DNA of 64,000 nt from Deltaproteobacteria bacterium CSP1-8 (GCA_001443455.1 LDXO01000008.1:1-64000); one strand, 5' to 3'. Counted from the stretch's first letter, positions 9,860-19,071 are shown. Translations and numbers: made by a program. Notes: a model not told the origin generated them from the sequence alone.

Positions 9860-10345
9860 ATGTTCACCCGCAACATGAATCTCTGGGCTTCTCTTTGTTT
9901 CGTCGCCATTCTACTCGCGGGATCCCACCCGGCAGTGGCGCAAAGCGGTGCACAGCCAAAGCAACAGTCTCTGTACGACCGATTGGGTGGCTTGGCGCCG
10001 ATTTCGGTCGTGGTCAGCGATTTCATCGACGCCCTCGTGCCCGATGCCATCCTCAATGCAAATCCTGCGATCGATGCCGCGAGGAAGCGTGTCCCGGCCC
10101 CGTATCTGAAGTACCACGTGACCGCGATGGTGTGCCAGGCTACTGGCGGCCCATGCCAGTATCACGGTCGGGGGATGAAAGAGTCTCACGCTCACCTGAA
10201 CATAACGGAGCGGGAGTGGGATCGCATGGTCATTCTTTTCAAGGAAGTGCTCGCAAAGCACAAGGTGCCGGCAAAGGAGACCCAAGAGCTCTTGGAGATC
10301 GTCGGTTCAACGAAAGCGGATATTGTTGTTTCGCACCAGAAATGA
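9860..10345 (+). CDS. Cassette 3: secreted/periplasmic group 1 truncated hemoglobin
   Basis: Signal peptide (LWASLCFVAILLAGSHPAVAQ) then SLYDRLGGLAPISVVVSDFIDALV... YLKYHVTAMVCQATGGPCQYHGRGMKESHAHLNI. Confidence 0.85.
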   Translation: MFTRNMNLWASLCFVAILLAGSHPAVAQSGAQPKQQSLYDRLGGLAPISVVVSDFIDALVPDAILNANPAIDAARKRVPAPYLKYHVTAMVCQATGGPCQYHGRGMKESHAHLNITEREWDRMVILFKEVLAKHKVPAKETQELLEIVGSTKADIVVSHQK

Positions 10346-10356
10346 GGTAGTTCGTC

Positions 10357-10433
10357 AGCTAACAACCGGTTGAAGCTGACGGCTCGCCTGCCATAATACA
10401 TGAGCACCCGCAGTCTTAGCCGGCGCGTTGGAC
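10357..10433 (+). repeat. attC 3
   Basis: AGCTAAC...GGTTGAAGCTGACGGCTCGCC...GCACCCGCAGTCTTAGCCGGCGCGTTGGAC. Confidence 0.9.
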
Positions 10434-10451
10434 CGCATAGGATAAAAAGTC

Positions 10452-11105
10452 ATGATCAAAGCACTCGCATTACGAGAACGTACGCAGTCCCTCGGGGAGG
10501 AAATCGCAAACAGCGTCAGCCATGGTGTCGGCCTACTGGCGGCGGTAGCTGTCGCTCCAGTTCTTGTTCTTTCTGCAGTCCAGCATGGCGGCGCAGGGCG
10601 AATTGTAGGCGCGACCGTCTTCGCGGCTACAATGGTGCTGCTGTACCTCACATCCACGCTCTACCACGCGTTGCCAAGGAATCGTGCAAAGCGAGTATTT
10701 CAGGTTCTTGACCACGCTGCGATCTTCCTCATGATCGCCGGCACGTATACGCCGTTTACCCTCGGTGTGCTCCGCGGTACGTGGGGCTGGACGCTGTTCG
10801 GGCTCGTGTGGAGTTTGGCCCTTGCCGGTGTCGTACTTACGGCGGTAAGAGGGGTACGGTATCCGAAACTCTCGACGTGCCTGTATCTAGCCATGGGCTG
10901 GCTCATCCTTATCGCGGTAAAGCCGTTGTGGCTCCGTGTGCCAGCGTGGGGTTTGTTCTGGCTATTGGCAGGTGGTATCGCATATACGGTGGGTGTGGTG
11001 TTCTATGCGGCCAAGCGGGTCTGTTACAGCCACTTCGTCTGGCACCTGTTCGTTATTACGGGCACCGCGTGTCATTTCATCGCAGTGCTGTGGTTTGCGG
11101 CCTAA
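10452..11105 (+). CDS. Cassette 4: hemolysin III family (PAQR-like) membrane protein
   Basis: EIANSVSHGVGLLAAV, LYHALP..AKRVFQVLDHAAIFLMIAGTYTPF, VWHLFVITGTACHFIAV. Confidence 0.9.
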   Translation: MIKALALRERTQSLGEEIANSVSHGVGLLAAVAVAPVLVLSAVQHGGAGRIVGATVFAATMVLLYLTSTLYHALPRNRAKRVFQVLDHAAIFLMIAGTYTPFTLGVLRGTWGWTLFGLVWSLALAGVVLTAVRGVRYPKLSTCLYLAMGWLILIAVKPLWLRVPAWGLFWLLAGGIAYTVGVVFYAAKRVCYSHFVWHLFVITGTACHFIAVLWFAA

Positions 11106-11171
11106 CCAGCTGAAGGGGACGGCTGCCTTTGGCTTCGCGGGAGGCCCCGCCGCATAGCCGTGCCGTTAGCT
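11100..11171 (+). repeat. attC 4
   Basis: GCCTAAC CAGCTGAAGGGGACGGCTGCC...GCCCCGCCGCATAGCCGTGCCGTTAGCT; R'' does not match junction 3 (GTTGGAC). Confidence 0.82.
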
Positions 11172-11233
11172 GGACGAGTCGTAAGGAAAGGTAAAGACAA
11201 GTCTTACCTAACTGAGTCAAAGAGAGGGACACA

Positions 11234-11554
11234 ATGAGATACTTGGTCACTGGATCAGAAGGGCCCGGCTTTGGGACACCGCAGGAAGCAATCGAGGTCT
11301 TGGAGAAGGGTTTTCTTCCCACTTTCGACACGCTGATGAAACTTGAAGCGGAGAAGATCGTGGCCGGTGGTCTTCCGGTTGGCGATCGGTCGTTTGTGTT
11401 CATCGCCGAGTCCACGTCCAACGAAGAGCTTGATCGACTCTTACGCAGCATACCTGCGTGGGGCGTCCTCAATTGGAAAGTTACTCCGCTCCAGAGCTTT
11501 GCGGGGCGGGCGACTCAAGAACGCGATGAGGTAAAAAAACTCAAAGCGCATTAG
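11234..11554 (+). CDS. Cassette 5: small dimeric alpha/beta-barrel (muconolactone isomerase/YciI-like) protein
   Basis: MRYLVTGSEGPGF...FLPTFDTLMKLEAEKIVAGGLPVGDRSFVFIAE...LDRLLRSIPAWG. Confidence 0.5.
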   Translation: MRYLVTGSEGPGFGTPQEAIEVLEKGFLPTFDTLMKLEAEKIVAGGLPVGDRSFVFIAESTSNEELDRLLRSIPAWGVLNWKVTPLQSFAGRATQERDEVKKLKAH

Positions 11555-11578
11555 GACATAGGAAAGTTCACAACCGCC

Positions 11579-11672
11579 AGCTAACAACGGCTTGCAGCTG
11601 ACGGCCGCTTCGCCGGCTCTGCGAAACCTTGGCGCAATTCGCTCGCGCCGCAGCTGAAGCCGAGCGTTAGGC
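11579..11672 (+). repeat. attC 5 (long form)
   Basis: AGCTAACAACGGCTTGCAGCTGACGGCCGC...GCGCCGCAGCTGAAGCCGAGCGTTAGGC. Confidence 0.9.
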
Positions 11673-12505
11673 CGCGCTAGCCACAGTCAGAGGTTTCGCA
11701 TTGTCATCGATTCTGCCTGATATCCATGCCCGCAGGATGTTGCTCGCGGACTGGTTCGCTTGCCTTGCACGTGATTTCGGAATTGATCTCAAGCAATACG
11801 GGAAAAGCGGGGACACATTCACCTTGGGGGCGCCGAACGAGTTTCACATAACGGCCCACTTCATAGATACACCTCCATTCCTGCGATTCGTTTCCAGCGA
11901 CACCGCGAAACAGGAAGTAGTGGACTCCATTTCGCGTCAGGCCGCTTTTCATGTGGAGCGAGGCGATTTCGGGGGAACCGTTTGGTACTCGACAATACTT
12001 CACGAGACCGAATTAAAGATTTCTCCTTCGTTTATGGGGTCCTTCTTTGAGCGCCTCGTTGGTCAGACCCGGGTTCTGGGGTGGCGTAGATTAGGCAGCA
12101 ACATCCTTCTCGAGTTTACTGAAGATATACCTGCTGACTGGGATAAAAAGAAGGCGCTCTTTGCACCAAAAGCAATAGTCCATGTACATATCGCAACACC
12201 CGCCCCTTGCGCTGGGCATTTCTCGTCGCACGTTGTGCATAACGTTCTCGAGACCGTCGCCGCAATCTGTACATTTGCCCTCGGTCGAAGTACCGCACTT
12301 CCACCATCGCTGTTTCCGTCTAAGTCTGACATATTGACACAACTAGCCAAGCGCCAGATCGATCGCGAAATTCTCACCCTCGCACGCAAACATGTTTCGC
12401 TTGATATCTTCAGTCCATTTGCCATTCCGGACGGATTAGAGTTATTTACGCGTATGCGTGCAGCCCTGTTGACGTTCGATGCTGCCGTGCGGCAGGAAAG
12501 CAACT

Positions 12506-13595
12506 TATTGAGACTTGCGTAAATAATGGGACAATGGTATCTTCCCATGTATGAGACCATATGGGACACCAGCCGCACTGGAAGCCCGGCGCCGCCGGGC
12601 CGTCGAGCTCATCAAAGATGGCCTCGGGGTGAGGGAAGTGGCCCGGAAGATAGGTTGCTCTCCCGCATCCGTCAGCCGTTGGCAGGCCGAGGTCCAGACC
12701 GGAGGCACGGATGCGCTCCGAGCCAAACCGCCTCCCGGCAGGCCGCCGCGCTTGACAGCCCGACAACGAACGCGGCTGCTGAATCTGCTCCTTAAAGGGG
12801 CCACGGCCCACGGGTTCTCCACGGATCTGTGGACCCTGCCCCGGGTGGCCGAGATCATCGCCAAAACCTTCGGGGTTCGCTATCACCCCGCCCACGTCTG
12901 GAAGATTCTGCGCGGGGAGGGATGGAGCTGTCAGAAACCGGAGCGCAGGGCCCGGGAACGGGACGAGGATGCAATAAAGCAGTGGCGGGCCGAGCGGTGG
13001 CCCCATATAAAAAAACGCCCGAAAATCCGGTAGGTGCATCGTCTTCCTTGACGAGAGCGGCTTCATGCTCCAGCCGGTGGTCCGCCGGACCTGGGCGCCC
13101 CGTGGCCAGACGCCCATCCTCCGCCAGTGGGACCGCCGCGACCGGCTCTCCACGATCAGCGCCCTCACCGTGGCTCCCCATCGGCGCCGATTCGGCCTCT
13201 ACTGGGCCCCGTACCCCCACAACATCCGATCCGCGGAAGTCCTCCGGTTCCTTAAGGCACTGCGTCGGCACATCCCTTACGGTTTCACGCTCATCTGGGA
13301 CCGACACCGCCCCCACTGGGCAAAGAGCGTCCAGAACTGGCTGGCCGCCCGGAAGCGGATCGTCGTCGAGTGGCTGCCGCCCTATGCCCCGGACCTCAAC
13401 CCTGTGGAATGCGTCTGGAGCCATACCAAGTACGGGGACCTGGCGAACTTCGCCCCCGACTGTCTCCGTACACTTGAGCATGCCGTCGTTACCTCTCTTT
13501 CACAAACACGCAGCCAGCGGGATCTCTTCGAAGGGTTCTTTCACGGCGCCGGGCTGGAAGTATGAAACGTACCATTACTTATGCAAGGGTCAATA
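12506..13595 (+). mobile_element. IS630-family insertion sequence
   Basis: TA at both ends; imperfect TIRs TATTGAGACTTGCGTAAATAATGG / revcomp TATTGACCCTTGCATAAGTAATGG (20/24). Confidence 0.88.
12551..13565 (+). CDS. IS630 transposase in two frames (12551-13033 HTH part; ~13011-13565 DDE part)
   Basis: VREVARKIGCSPASVSRWQ...; IVFLDESGFMLQPVVRRTWAPRG...LIWDRHRPHWAK...WLPPYAPDLNPVECVWSHTK; frames meet at A-run (13009-13015). Confidence 0.85.
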
Positions 13596-14034
13596 GTAGC
13601 ATGCATCTTGTATGTAGTGACCGCAGAAACTCTCGCCACACCGTATACGGAATGGCGGCGCTCGAAGATGACGAGGCGGTTTATTGAGTTCTTTGACGAA
13701 CTAATACCGATTGACCTTGACAAGATTGTCGCCCATAGCAACTTTGAGGAAGCGTTCAGCATTCGCCGAGGGACTCGTACGGCTCGGGCTCTGCGCCGGG
13801 AACTATTAGATCGCTTATACGACTACAGGTCGGGCCTGCTCCATCAAGGTCTGTATCCTAGTTACAGGGGGGTAGGGGGCTCCTTGGACATGAAAGATGA
13901 AGTCCGTCGGGGGCTATTCTTTGACTTTGCTGAGGCAGCGATCCTAAACTTTATTGCTGCACCGCGCGTTAGCCTAATTGGACATCCAAAGTTCGAATGA
14001 CATATGAAAAACCATTCAATATGGAAAAAGCGCT

Positions 14035-14108
14035 GCCTAACTACAGGCTGAAGCTGACGGCTCGCCTTATTCTCGCTGGGCGCCCGCGGCTTAACCTGGG
14101 CGTTAGCT
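14035..14108 (+). repeat. attC 6
   Basis: GCCTAACTACAGGCTGAAGCTGACGGCTCGCC...GCGCCCGCGGCTTAACCTGGGCGTTAGCT. Confidence 0.92.
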
Positions 14109-14167
14109 GGGCAAAAACACTCGAAATATCGGTTGCGTAATAATGGCATTGTAGGTATACTGTAAAT

Positions 14168-14464
14168 ATGATACCACCGAAGATCGAGTGGGATGCAACG
14201 AAGAATGCGGAGAACAAGAGAAAACATGGTGTTTCTTTCGATGAGGCGGCGACTGTTTTCGCCGACAAGTATGCGCTCCTCCTCGCGGATCCTGACCATT
14301 CAGCGGAGGAGGATCGATTCATTCTGATGGGATTTAGTGCTTCAATACGAATGCTTGTGGTTTGTCATTGTTATCGGCGTGGTGAGCAGATTATCCGGAT
14401 CATTTCGGCGCGGAAGGCGACCAAATCTGAGCGTGCCATATACAGCGAAAGGTGGAAAAAATGA
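14168..14464 (+). CDS. brnT: Cassette 7: BrnT toxin
   Basis: IEWDATKNAENKRKHGVSFDEAATVF...RIISARKATKSERAIY. Confidence 0.9.
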   Translation: MIPPKIEWDATKNAENKRKHGVSFDEAATVFADKYALLLADPDHSAEEDRFILMGFSASIRMLVVCHCYRRGEQIIRIISARKATKSERAIYSERWKK

Positions 14465-14679
14465 GAAAAGAATATGATTTTTCCAAGGCGAAACGAAACC
14501 CGTATGCGAAGTATTTCAAAAAACAGGTAACAATTCGGCTAGATGAAAAGACTGTTAATTATTTCAAACATATGGCCGAGGAGGTTGGGGTTCCATATCA
14601 AACACTGATAAATCTGTATTTGCGTGATTGCGCTACGACCGGAAGACGCTTATCTATTAACTGGAAACCCGCTGCTTAA
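14461..14679 (+). CDS. brnA: Cassette 7: BrnA antitoxin
   Basis: YDFSKAKRNPYAKYFKKQVTIRLDEKTVNYFKHMAEEVGVPYQTLINLYLRDCA. Confidence 0.88.
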   Translation: MRKEYDFSKAKRNPYAKYFKKQVTIRLDEKTVNYFKHMAEEVGVPYQTLINLYLRDCATTGRRLSINWKPAA

Positions 14680-14689
14680 ATTGAACGCC

Positions 14690-14765
14690 AGCTAACTACG
14701 GGCTGAAGCTGACGGATGCCCTGGCAAAATACCTGAGCGCCCGCAGCTGAAGCCAAGCGTTGGGC
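14690..14765 (+). repeat. attC 7
   Basis: AGCTAACTACGGGCTGAAGCTGACGG...GCGCCCGCAGCTGAAGCCAAGCGTTGGGC. Confidence 0.92.
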
Positions 14766-14818
14766 TGACTGCAAAGCAATGGGTTGACAAACGGTATGAA
14801 CAGGGTCATACTTTGAGT

Positions 14819-15055
14819 ATGAAGACGGCGGTATCCATTCCGGACAAAATTTTTCGGTCCGCGGACTCCCTCGCCAAGCGTCTCGGCATGTCGCGAAGCC
14901 AGCTATACGCAACCGCGCTTGCCGATTTTCTGTCACGCCGCCAAAGCCAACAGGTGAAGGAGAGCCTCGACGCCATATACGGCGAAGAGGAATCCACGCT
15001 GGATTCGAACCTCATCAAGCTCCAGATCAAATCATTGCCGCCCGAGGAGTGGTGA
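14819..15055 (+). CDS. Cassette 8: RHH (MazE/ChpI-like) antitoxin
   Basis: MKTAVSIPDKIFRSADSLAKRLGMSRSQLYATALADFL. Confidence 0.82.
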   Translation: MKTAVSIPDKIFRSADSLAKRLGMSRSQLYATALADFLSRRQSQQVKESLDAIYGEEESTLDSNLIKLQIKSLPPEEW

Positions 15056-15393
15056 TGGAGCGAGGCGCGGTGTGGTGGGCAGAACTCCCCGATCCCGTAG
15101 CCTCGGAACCTGGTTTTCGGCGGCCTGTGGTTATCATTCAATCGAATGCATTCAACCGAAGTCGCATTCAAACTGTCGTTGTTGTCCTTCTCACCTCGAA
15201 TCTTCGTCTAGCGGACGCTCCGGGCAATGTTCTAATTGCCGCAGCCGATTCCGGCCTTCCCAAAGATTCCGTTGCGAACGTATCGCAGGTCATCACGGTC
15301 GACAAAAGCTTTCTTTCCAGACGGTCCGGGCGGTTGCCGTCTCGGCTGATGAAGGCACTTGATGATGGGCTGCGGCTGGTTTTATCACTATAA
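15055..15393 (+). CDS. mazF: Cassette 8: MazF/PemK-type toxin
   Basis: RGAVWWAELPDPVASEPGFRRPVVIIQSNAFN...LLTSNLRLADAPGNV; TGATG overlap with antitoxin. Confidence 0.9.
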   Translation: MERGAVWWAELPDPVASEPGFRRPVVIIQSNAFNRSRIQTVVVVLLTSNLRLADAPGNVLIAAADSGLPKDSVANVSQVITVDKSFLSRRSGRLPSRLMKALDDGLRLVLSL

Positions 15394-15403
15394 ATTTACA
15401 ACA

Positions 15404-15478
15404 GCCCAACAACAGGCTGAAGCTGACGGCTCGCCGTGTATTTCGCTGAGCGCCCGCAGCTTAACCGGAGCGTTAGAC
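15404..15478 (+). repeat. attC 8
   Basis: GCCCAACAACAGGCTGAAGCTGACGGCTCGCC...GCGCCCGCAGCTTAACCGGAGCGTTAGAC. Confidence 0.93.
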
Positions 15479-15537
15479 CCATTGCCCTACCATCGAAACC
15501 CTTGACAGTACGTATATATCATATATATACATAACTC

Positions 15538-15840
15538 ATGGACCTCATCGATCTGCTGGCAAAATGTGTCGGTTTCGAATGGGACTCGGGAAACCTCACG
15601 AAGAGCCAGGAGAAGCATGATGTGTCACCTTCGGAGTGCGAGCAGATCTTTTTCAACCAACCCCTGGTCGCCGCCTGGGACGAGAGGCATTCGGATCAGG
15701 AGGATCGATTCTACGCGCTGGGGCAAACAGATGCCGGGCGGCTCCTGTTCGTCGTGTTCGTGGTCCGAAAAGACATGATCCGGGTGATCTCGGCGCGGGA
15801 TATGAACCGGAAGGAAAGGAAGGTATACGAATCATCATGA
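15538..15840 (+). CDS. Cassette 9: BrnT-family toxin
   Basis: VGFEWDSGNLTKSQEKHDVSPSECEQIFF...RVISARDMNRKERKVYE. Confidence 0.85.
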   Translation: MDLIDLLAKCVGFEWDSGNLTKSQEKHDVSPSECEQIFFNQPLVAAWDERHSDQEDRFYALGQTDAGRLLFVVFVVRKDMIRVISARDMNRKERKVYESS

Positions 15841-16124
15841 AGAAAGTGCCGAAATTTGCATCGGAAGCCGAAGAGAGGCGGTTCTGGGAATCTGCGGATT
15901 CGACGAAGTATGTGAACTGGAAGAATGCACAGCGGGTGGTTTTTCCGAATCTAAAGCCATCGCTTAGGACCATCTCTGTGCGTCTTCCCGAGTCGATGAT
16001 CGAGGAACTGAAACTTCTGGCGAACAAGCGGGATGTTCCATATCAGTCATTGCTAAAGATTTTCTTGGGCGAGCGGATCGAACAAGAGCTTCGCTCGGTT
16101 CCTCCTAAACGGGCAAAGGCCTAA
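15837..16124 (+). CDS. Cassette 9: CopG/BrnA-type antitoxin
   Basis: VPKFASEAEERRFWESADSTKYVNW...SVRLPESMIEELKLLANKRDVPYQSLLKIFLGERI. Confidence 0.85.
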   Translation: MKKVPKFASEAEERRFWESADSTKYVNWKNAQRVVFPNLKPSLRTISVRLPESMIEELKLLANKRDVPYQSLLKIFLGERIEQELRSVPPKRAKA

Positions 16125-16192
16125 CTACCGGCTGAAGCTGGCGGCTCGCCTCTTTCTCGCTGAGCGCCCGCAGCCTAGCCGGAGCGTTAGGT
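16119..16192 (+). repeat. attC 9
   Basis: GCCTAACTACCGGCTGAAGCTGGCGGCTCGCC...GCGCCCGCAGCCTAGCCGGAGCGTTAGGT. Confidence 0.93.
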
Positions 16193-16292
16193 GGACTTGA
16201 CACCCTCTAAGGCACTCCAGCGATGTTGACACATATAACGTTATCCATTATAATTCGTATGTGAAGGTATAAGCCACTGGAGACGACACGAA

Positions 16293-16586
16293 GTGATCAA
16301 ATCGTTTTTCGATAAGGGGACCGAGGATGTTTTTGACCGAAAGAGATCCAAGGAGGCCAGGCGGTCCTGTCCGGAACAAATCTGGCGCGTAGCGCAACGG
16401 AAACTCGATCAACTGAACGCGGTGGTTTCCTTGGGCTCACTTCGCATCCCCCCGGGGAACGAACTGGAGGTTCTAAAAAAGGATCGCATGGGGCAACACA
16501 GCATACGAGTTAATGACCAGTTCCGGATTTGCTTTGTTTGGACGGAAGAAGGACCGGAGCGAGTCGAGATAACCGATTATCACTGA
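16293..16586 (+). CDS. higB: Cassette 10: HigB/RelE-type toxin
   Basis: MIKSFFDKGTEDVFDRKRSKEAR...SIRVNDQFRICFVWTEEGPERVEITDYH. Confidence 0.9.
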   Translation: MIKSFFDKGTEDVFDRKRSKEARRSCPEQIWRVAQRKLDQLNAVVSLGSLRIPPGNELEVLKKDRMGQHSIRVNDQFRICFVWTEEGPERVEITDYH

Positions 16587-16604
16587 TTGAAGGGGAGGAA
16601 AATC

Positions 16605-16931
16605 ATGGTTCGTATACCAACGCACAGACCGCCGACGCACCCTGGCGAGATGCTTATGGAAGAATTTCTGAAGCCGCTGAAAATGACCCAGGCAGAACTT
16701 GCGGAAAAGCTCGGGGTCTCATATCCGCGGGTTAATGAGTTAATCCATGGTAAGCGTGGCGTGACGCCAGATACTGCTCTCCGTTTGGAACAACTGTTTG
16801 GGATGGAAGCGCAGTTTTGGCTTAACTTGCAACTTGCATGGGATCTCTATCACGTTGTCCATTCCCCTGCAGTGAAGGAAATACGGAAAATAAAAATATT
16901 GCCTGCGCTCGTAAAAGCGGCCAATGGTTAG
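16605..16931 (+). CDS. higA: Cassette 10: HigA antitoxin (XRE)
   Basis: RPPTHPGEMLMEEFLKPLKMTQAELAEKLGVSYPRVNELIHGKRGVTPDTALRLEQLFG. Confidence 0.92.
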   Translation: MVRIPTHRPPTHPGEMLMEEFLKPLKMTQAELAEKLGVSYPRVNELIHGKRGVTPDTALRLEQLFGMEAQFWLNLQLAWDLYHVVHSPAVKEIRKIKILPALVKAANG

Positions 16932-16951
16932 TTTTCCAAGGCGCCACCTAA

Positions 16952-18429
16952 TACTACTGTGTCATAAACTTATTGCATGGCCGGGGCTCTTGTGACAACA
17001 TGGACGCATGCCCACCCTTCCTGCGGCTCCCCAGCGGCGTTTTCAGGACTATCTGGAGTCTCTGTGCCTGGCACTCGGCCATGCCGATCGCGGGGAACCG
17101 ATGCGAGCCTACGTGACGGGACTTTGCTTGCCTGGCGAGCGCAAAAGCATGGAGCCGATCGCCGCGCGGATCGACCCGCGGCATGTCGGCGCCCGCCACC
17201 AGTCCCTGCACCACCTTGTCGCCAATGCCGCCTGGGACGACGCAGCGGTGTTGCGCGTAGCGCGCGCCCACGTGCTCGATGCCATGGAACGCCATGGCGC
17301 CGTGGCCGCCTGGATCGTCGATGACACGGCCTTCCCCAAGAAGGGGCAGCACTCTGTCGGCGTTGCACGCCAGTACTGCGGTGCCCTGGGCAAGCAGGAG
17401 AACTGTCAGGTGGCGGTGACGGTGACGCTGGCGAACGAGGCGATCAGCATTCCCGCCGGCTACACGCTCTATCTGCCCGAGTCCTGGGCCCACGATCGCC
17501 AGCGACGCAAGGCCGCAGGGGTCCCCGACGACGTGCCGTTCCGCACCAAGGGACAGATCGCCCTGGAGCAGATCGCCGCTATGCGCATAGAAGACGTCCC
17601 TCCAGCCCCGGTGGTTGCCGACGCCGGATACGGCGTGGTGACAGCCTGGCGCGACCAGCTCACGCTCCAAGAAATCCCCTATATGGTTGGCGTTACAGGC
17701 GAGACGACCGTGTGGCCGCCGGGCCAGGCCCCGTTGCCGCCCCGAAAACCCGCACGCACGGGCCGCCCTCCGACGCGCGTCCGCCGCAACGCCCGGCATT
17801 GCCCCGTTGCCATTGCCGACTTGGCCGCCCGGCTGCCCGAGCGCGCCTGGCGCCACGTGACATGGCGTCAGGGCACACGCGGCGCCATGCGGTCGCGCTT
17901 CGCCTGTGTCCGGATTCGCCCTGCCCACCGCGACGTCGATCGTCATGCACCCCGTCCCGAAGAGTGGTTGCTCATCGAATGGCTGCGCCAGGAACCGGCC
18001 CCGAGGAAGTTCTGGCTCTCCACCATGCCTCCGGAGACGCCGTTATCCCAGCTCGTACGGCTGGCGATGCTGCGCTGGCGCATCGAACGCGATTACCTCG
18101 AACTGAAGGACCAGTTCGGCCTGGATCACTACGAGGGGAGGGGCTGGCGTGGGTTTCATCACCACGGCACCCTATGCATCGCAGCCTACGCTTTCCTGGC
18201 CGCCGAGCGCGCTCGGCTTTCCCCCCCTGAGCCTCTGTCCTTCCTCCGAGCCCCTCGTCTCCCCGCGGGTTTCCGGCCGCGGGGCGCTCCCCGTGCGGCC
18301 TGAGCGGTATGTGGCCTCCTCCATCGCAACCTTTCTGCGCCGCCACGGCCGGACCCTCCTTCAGGCTCACGCCTGTCTCTGGTGCGGCCGAGAGGAGCGG
18401 ACTGGATGATATTTCATGACACAGTAGTA
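16952..18429 (+). mobile_element. IS701-family insertion sequence inside the R'' box of attC 10
   Basis: TIRs TACTACTGTGTCATAAA / revcomp TACTACTGTGTCATGAA; 4-bp CTAA duplication at 16948-16951 and 18430-18433. Confidence 0.92.
17008..18303 (+). CDS. IS701-family transposase
   Basis: WIVDDTAFPKKGQHSVGVARQYCGALGKQENCQVAVTVTLA ... VVADAGYG ... RWRIERDYLELKDQFGLDHYEGRGWRGFHHH. Confidence 0.92.
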   Translation: MPTLPAAPQRRFQDYLESLCLALGHADRGEPMRAYVTGLCLPGERKSMEPIAARIDPRHVGARHQSLHHLVANAAWDDAAVLRVARAHVLDAMERHGAVAAWIVDDTAFPKKGQHSVGVARQYCGALGKQENCQVAVTVTLANEAISIPAGYTLYLPESWAHDRQRRKAAGVPDDVPFRTKGQIALEQIAAMRIEDVPPAPVVADAGYGVVTAWRDQLTLQEIPYMVGVTGETTVWPPGQAPLPPRKPARTGRPPTRVRRNARHCPVAIADLAARLPERAWRHVTWRQGTRGAMRSRFACVRIRPAHRDVDRHAPRPEEWLLIEWLRQEPAPRKFWLSTMPPETPLSQLVRLAMLRWRIERDYLELKDQFGLDHYEGRGWRGFHHHGTLCIAAYAFLAAERARLSPPEPLSFLRAPRLPAGFRPRGAPRAA

Positions 18430-18501
18430 CTAACTACCGGCTGAAGCTGGCGGCTCGCCTCTTTCTCGCTGAGCGCCCGCAGCTTAGCCGGAGCGTTAGC
18501 C
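18430..18501 (+). repeat. attC 10 (distal part, separated from its R'' start by the IS)
   Basis: CTAACTACCGGCTGAAGCTGGCGGCTCGCC...GCGCCCGCAGCTTAGCCGGAGCGTTAGCC. Confidence 0.92.
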
Positions 18502-18581
18502 CGGCTATTCCGGGAACGATGAGAACCGATGAAAGATTTGATATCCTGCTTCGCAGGATGGTGTGAAGGGGACGGATAGCG

Positions 18582-18818
18582 GTGCCGACGATAAGAATTA
18601 TCGGGGCGTACCGATTTTTCTTCTACAGCAACGAGGGGGAGGAACCGCCACATATCCACGTGATGAGGGAAAAAAGTTCGGCAAAGTTTTGGCTTCGGCC
18701 TGTACGTCTTGTAAATGCAAGTGGTTTCAAGGGAGCGGAATTGCGTAATTTGGAAAAAATCGTCACGAAAAATCAGACGCTGTTTCTGGAGGCATGGGAT
18801 GCGTACTTCCAAGGCTGA
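18582..18818 (+). CDS. Cassette 11: DUF4160 protein
   Basis: MPTIRIIGAYRFFFYSNEGEEPPHIHV...AKFWL. Confidence 0.85.
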   Translation: MPTIRIIGAYRFFFYSNEGEEPPHIHVMREKSSAKFWLRPVRLVNASGFKGAELRNLEKIVTKNQTLFLEAWDAYFQG

Positions 18819-19071
18819 GACTATTCCACGTGCACAGGCCGTGAGAGTAACGGCAGACGATCTGATTGTGGACCTTACTGACGGAAGGAGCATTATCGTT
18901 CCGTTGGCTTGGTTCCCGCGCTTACTTCATGCTACTGCTGCACAACGGAGGAAATGGGAATTCATTGGGGATGGTGAAGGGATCCATTGGCCTTTGATCG
19001 ATGAGGATCTTAGCGTGGCAGGACTACTTCGTGGAACTCCCGCACCACAGAAGACTCGCCGAGCGGGCTAA
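18799..19071 (+). CDS. Cassette 11: DUF2442 protein (partner of DUF4160)
   Basis: AVRVTADDLIVDLTDGRSIIVPLAWFPRLLHATAAQRRKWEFIGDGEGIHWPLIDEDLSVAGLL. Confidence 0.88.
   Translation: MRTSKAETIPRAQAVRVTADDLIVDLTDGRSIIVPLAWFPRLLHATAAQRRKWEFIGDGEGIHWPLIDEDLSVAGLLRGTPAPQKTRRAG

Larger units (their letters stand above)
11701..14000 (+). pseudogene. Cassette 6: unknown-function ORF (~403 aa when restored) interrupted by an IS630-family element
   Basis: 11701-12507 joins 13596-14000 in frame after removal of the IS and one TA (...AAC TTA|GTA GCA TGC...). Confidence 0.85.
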
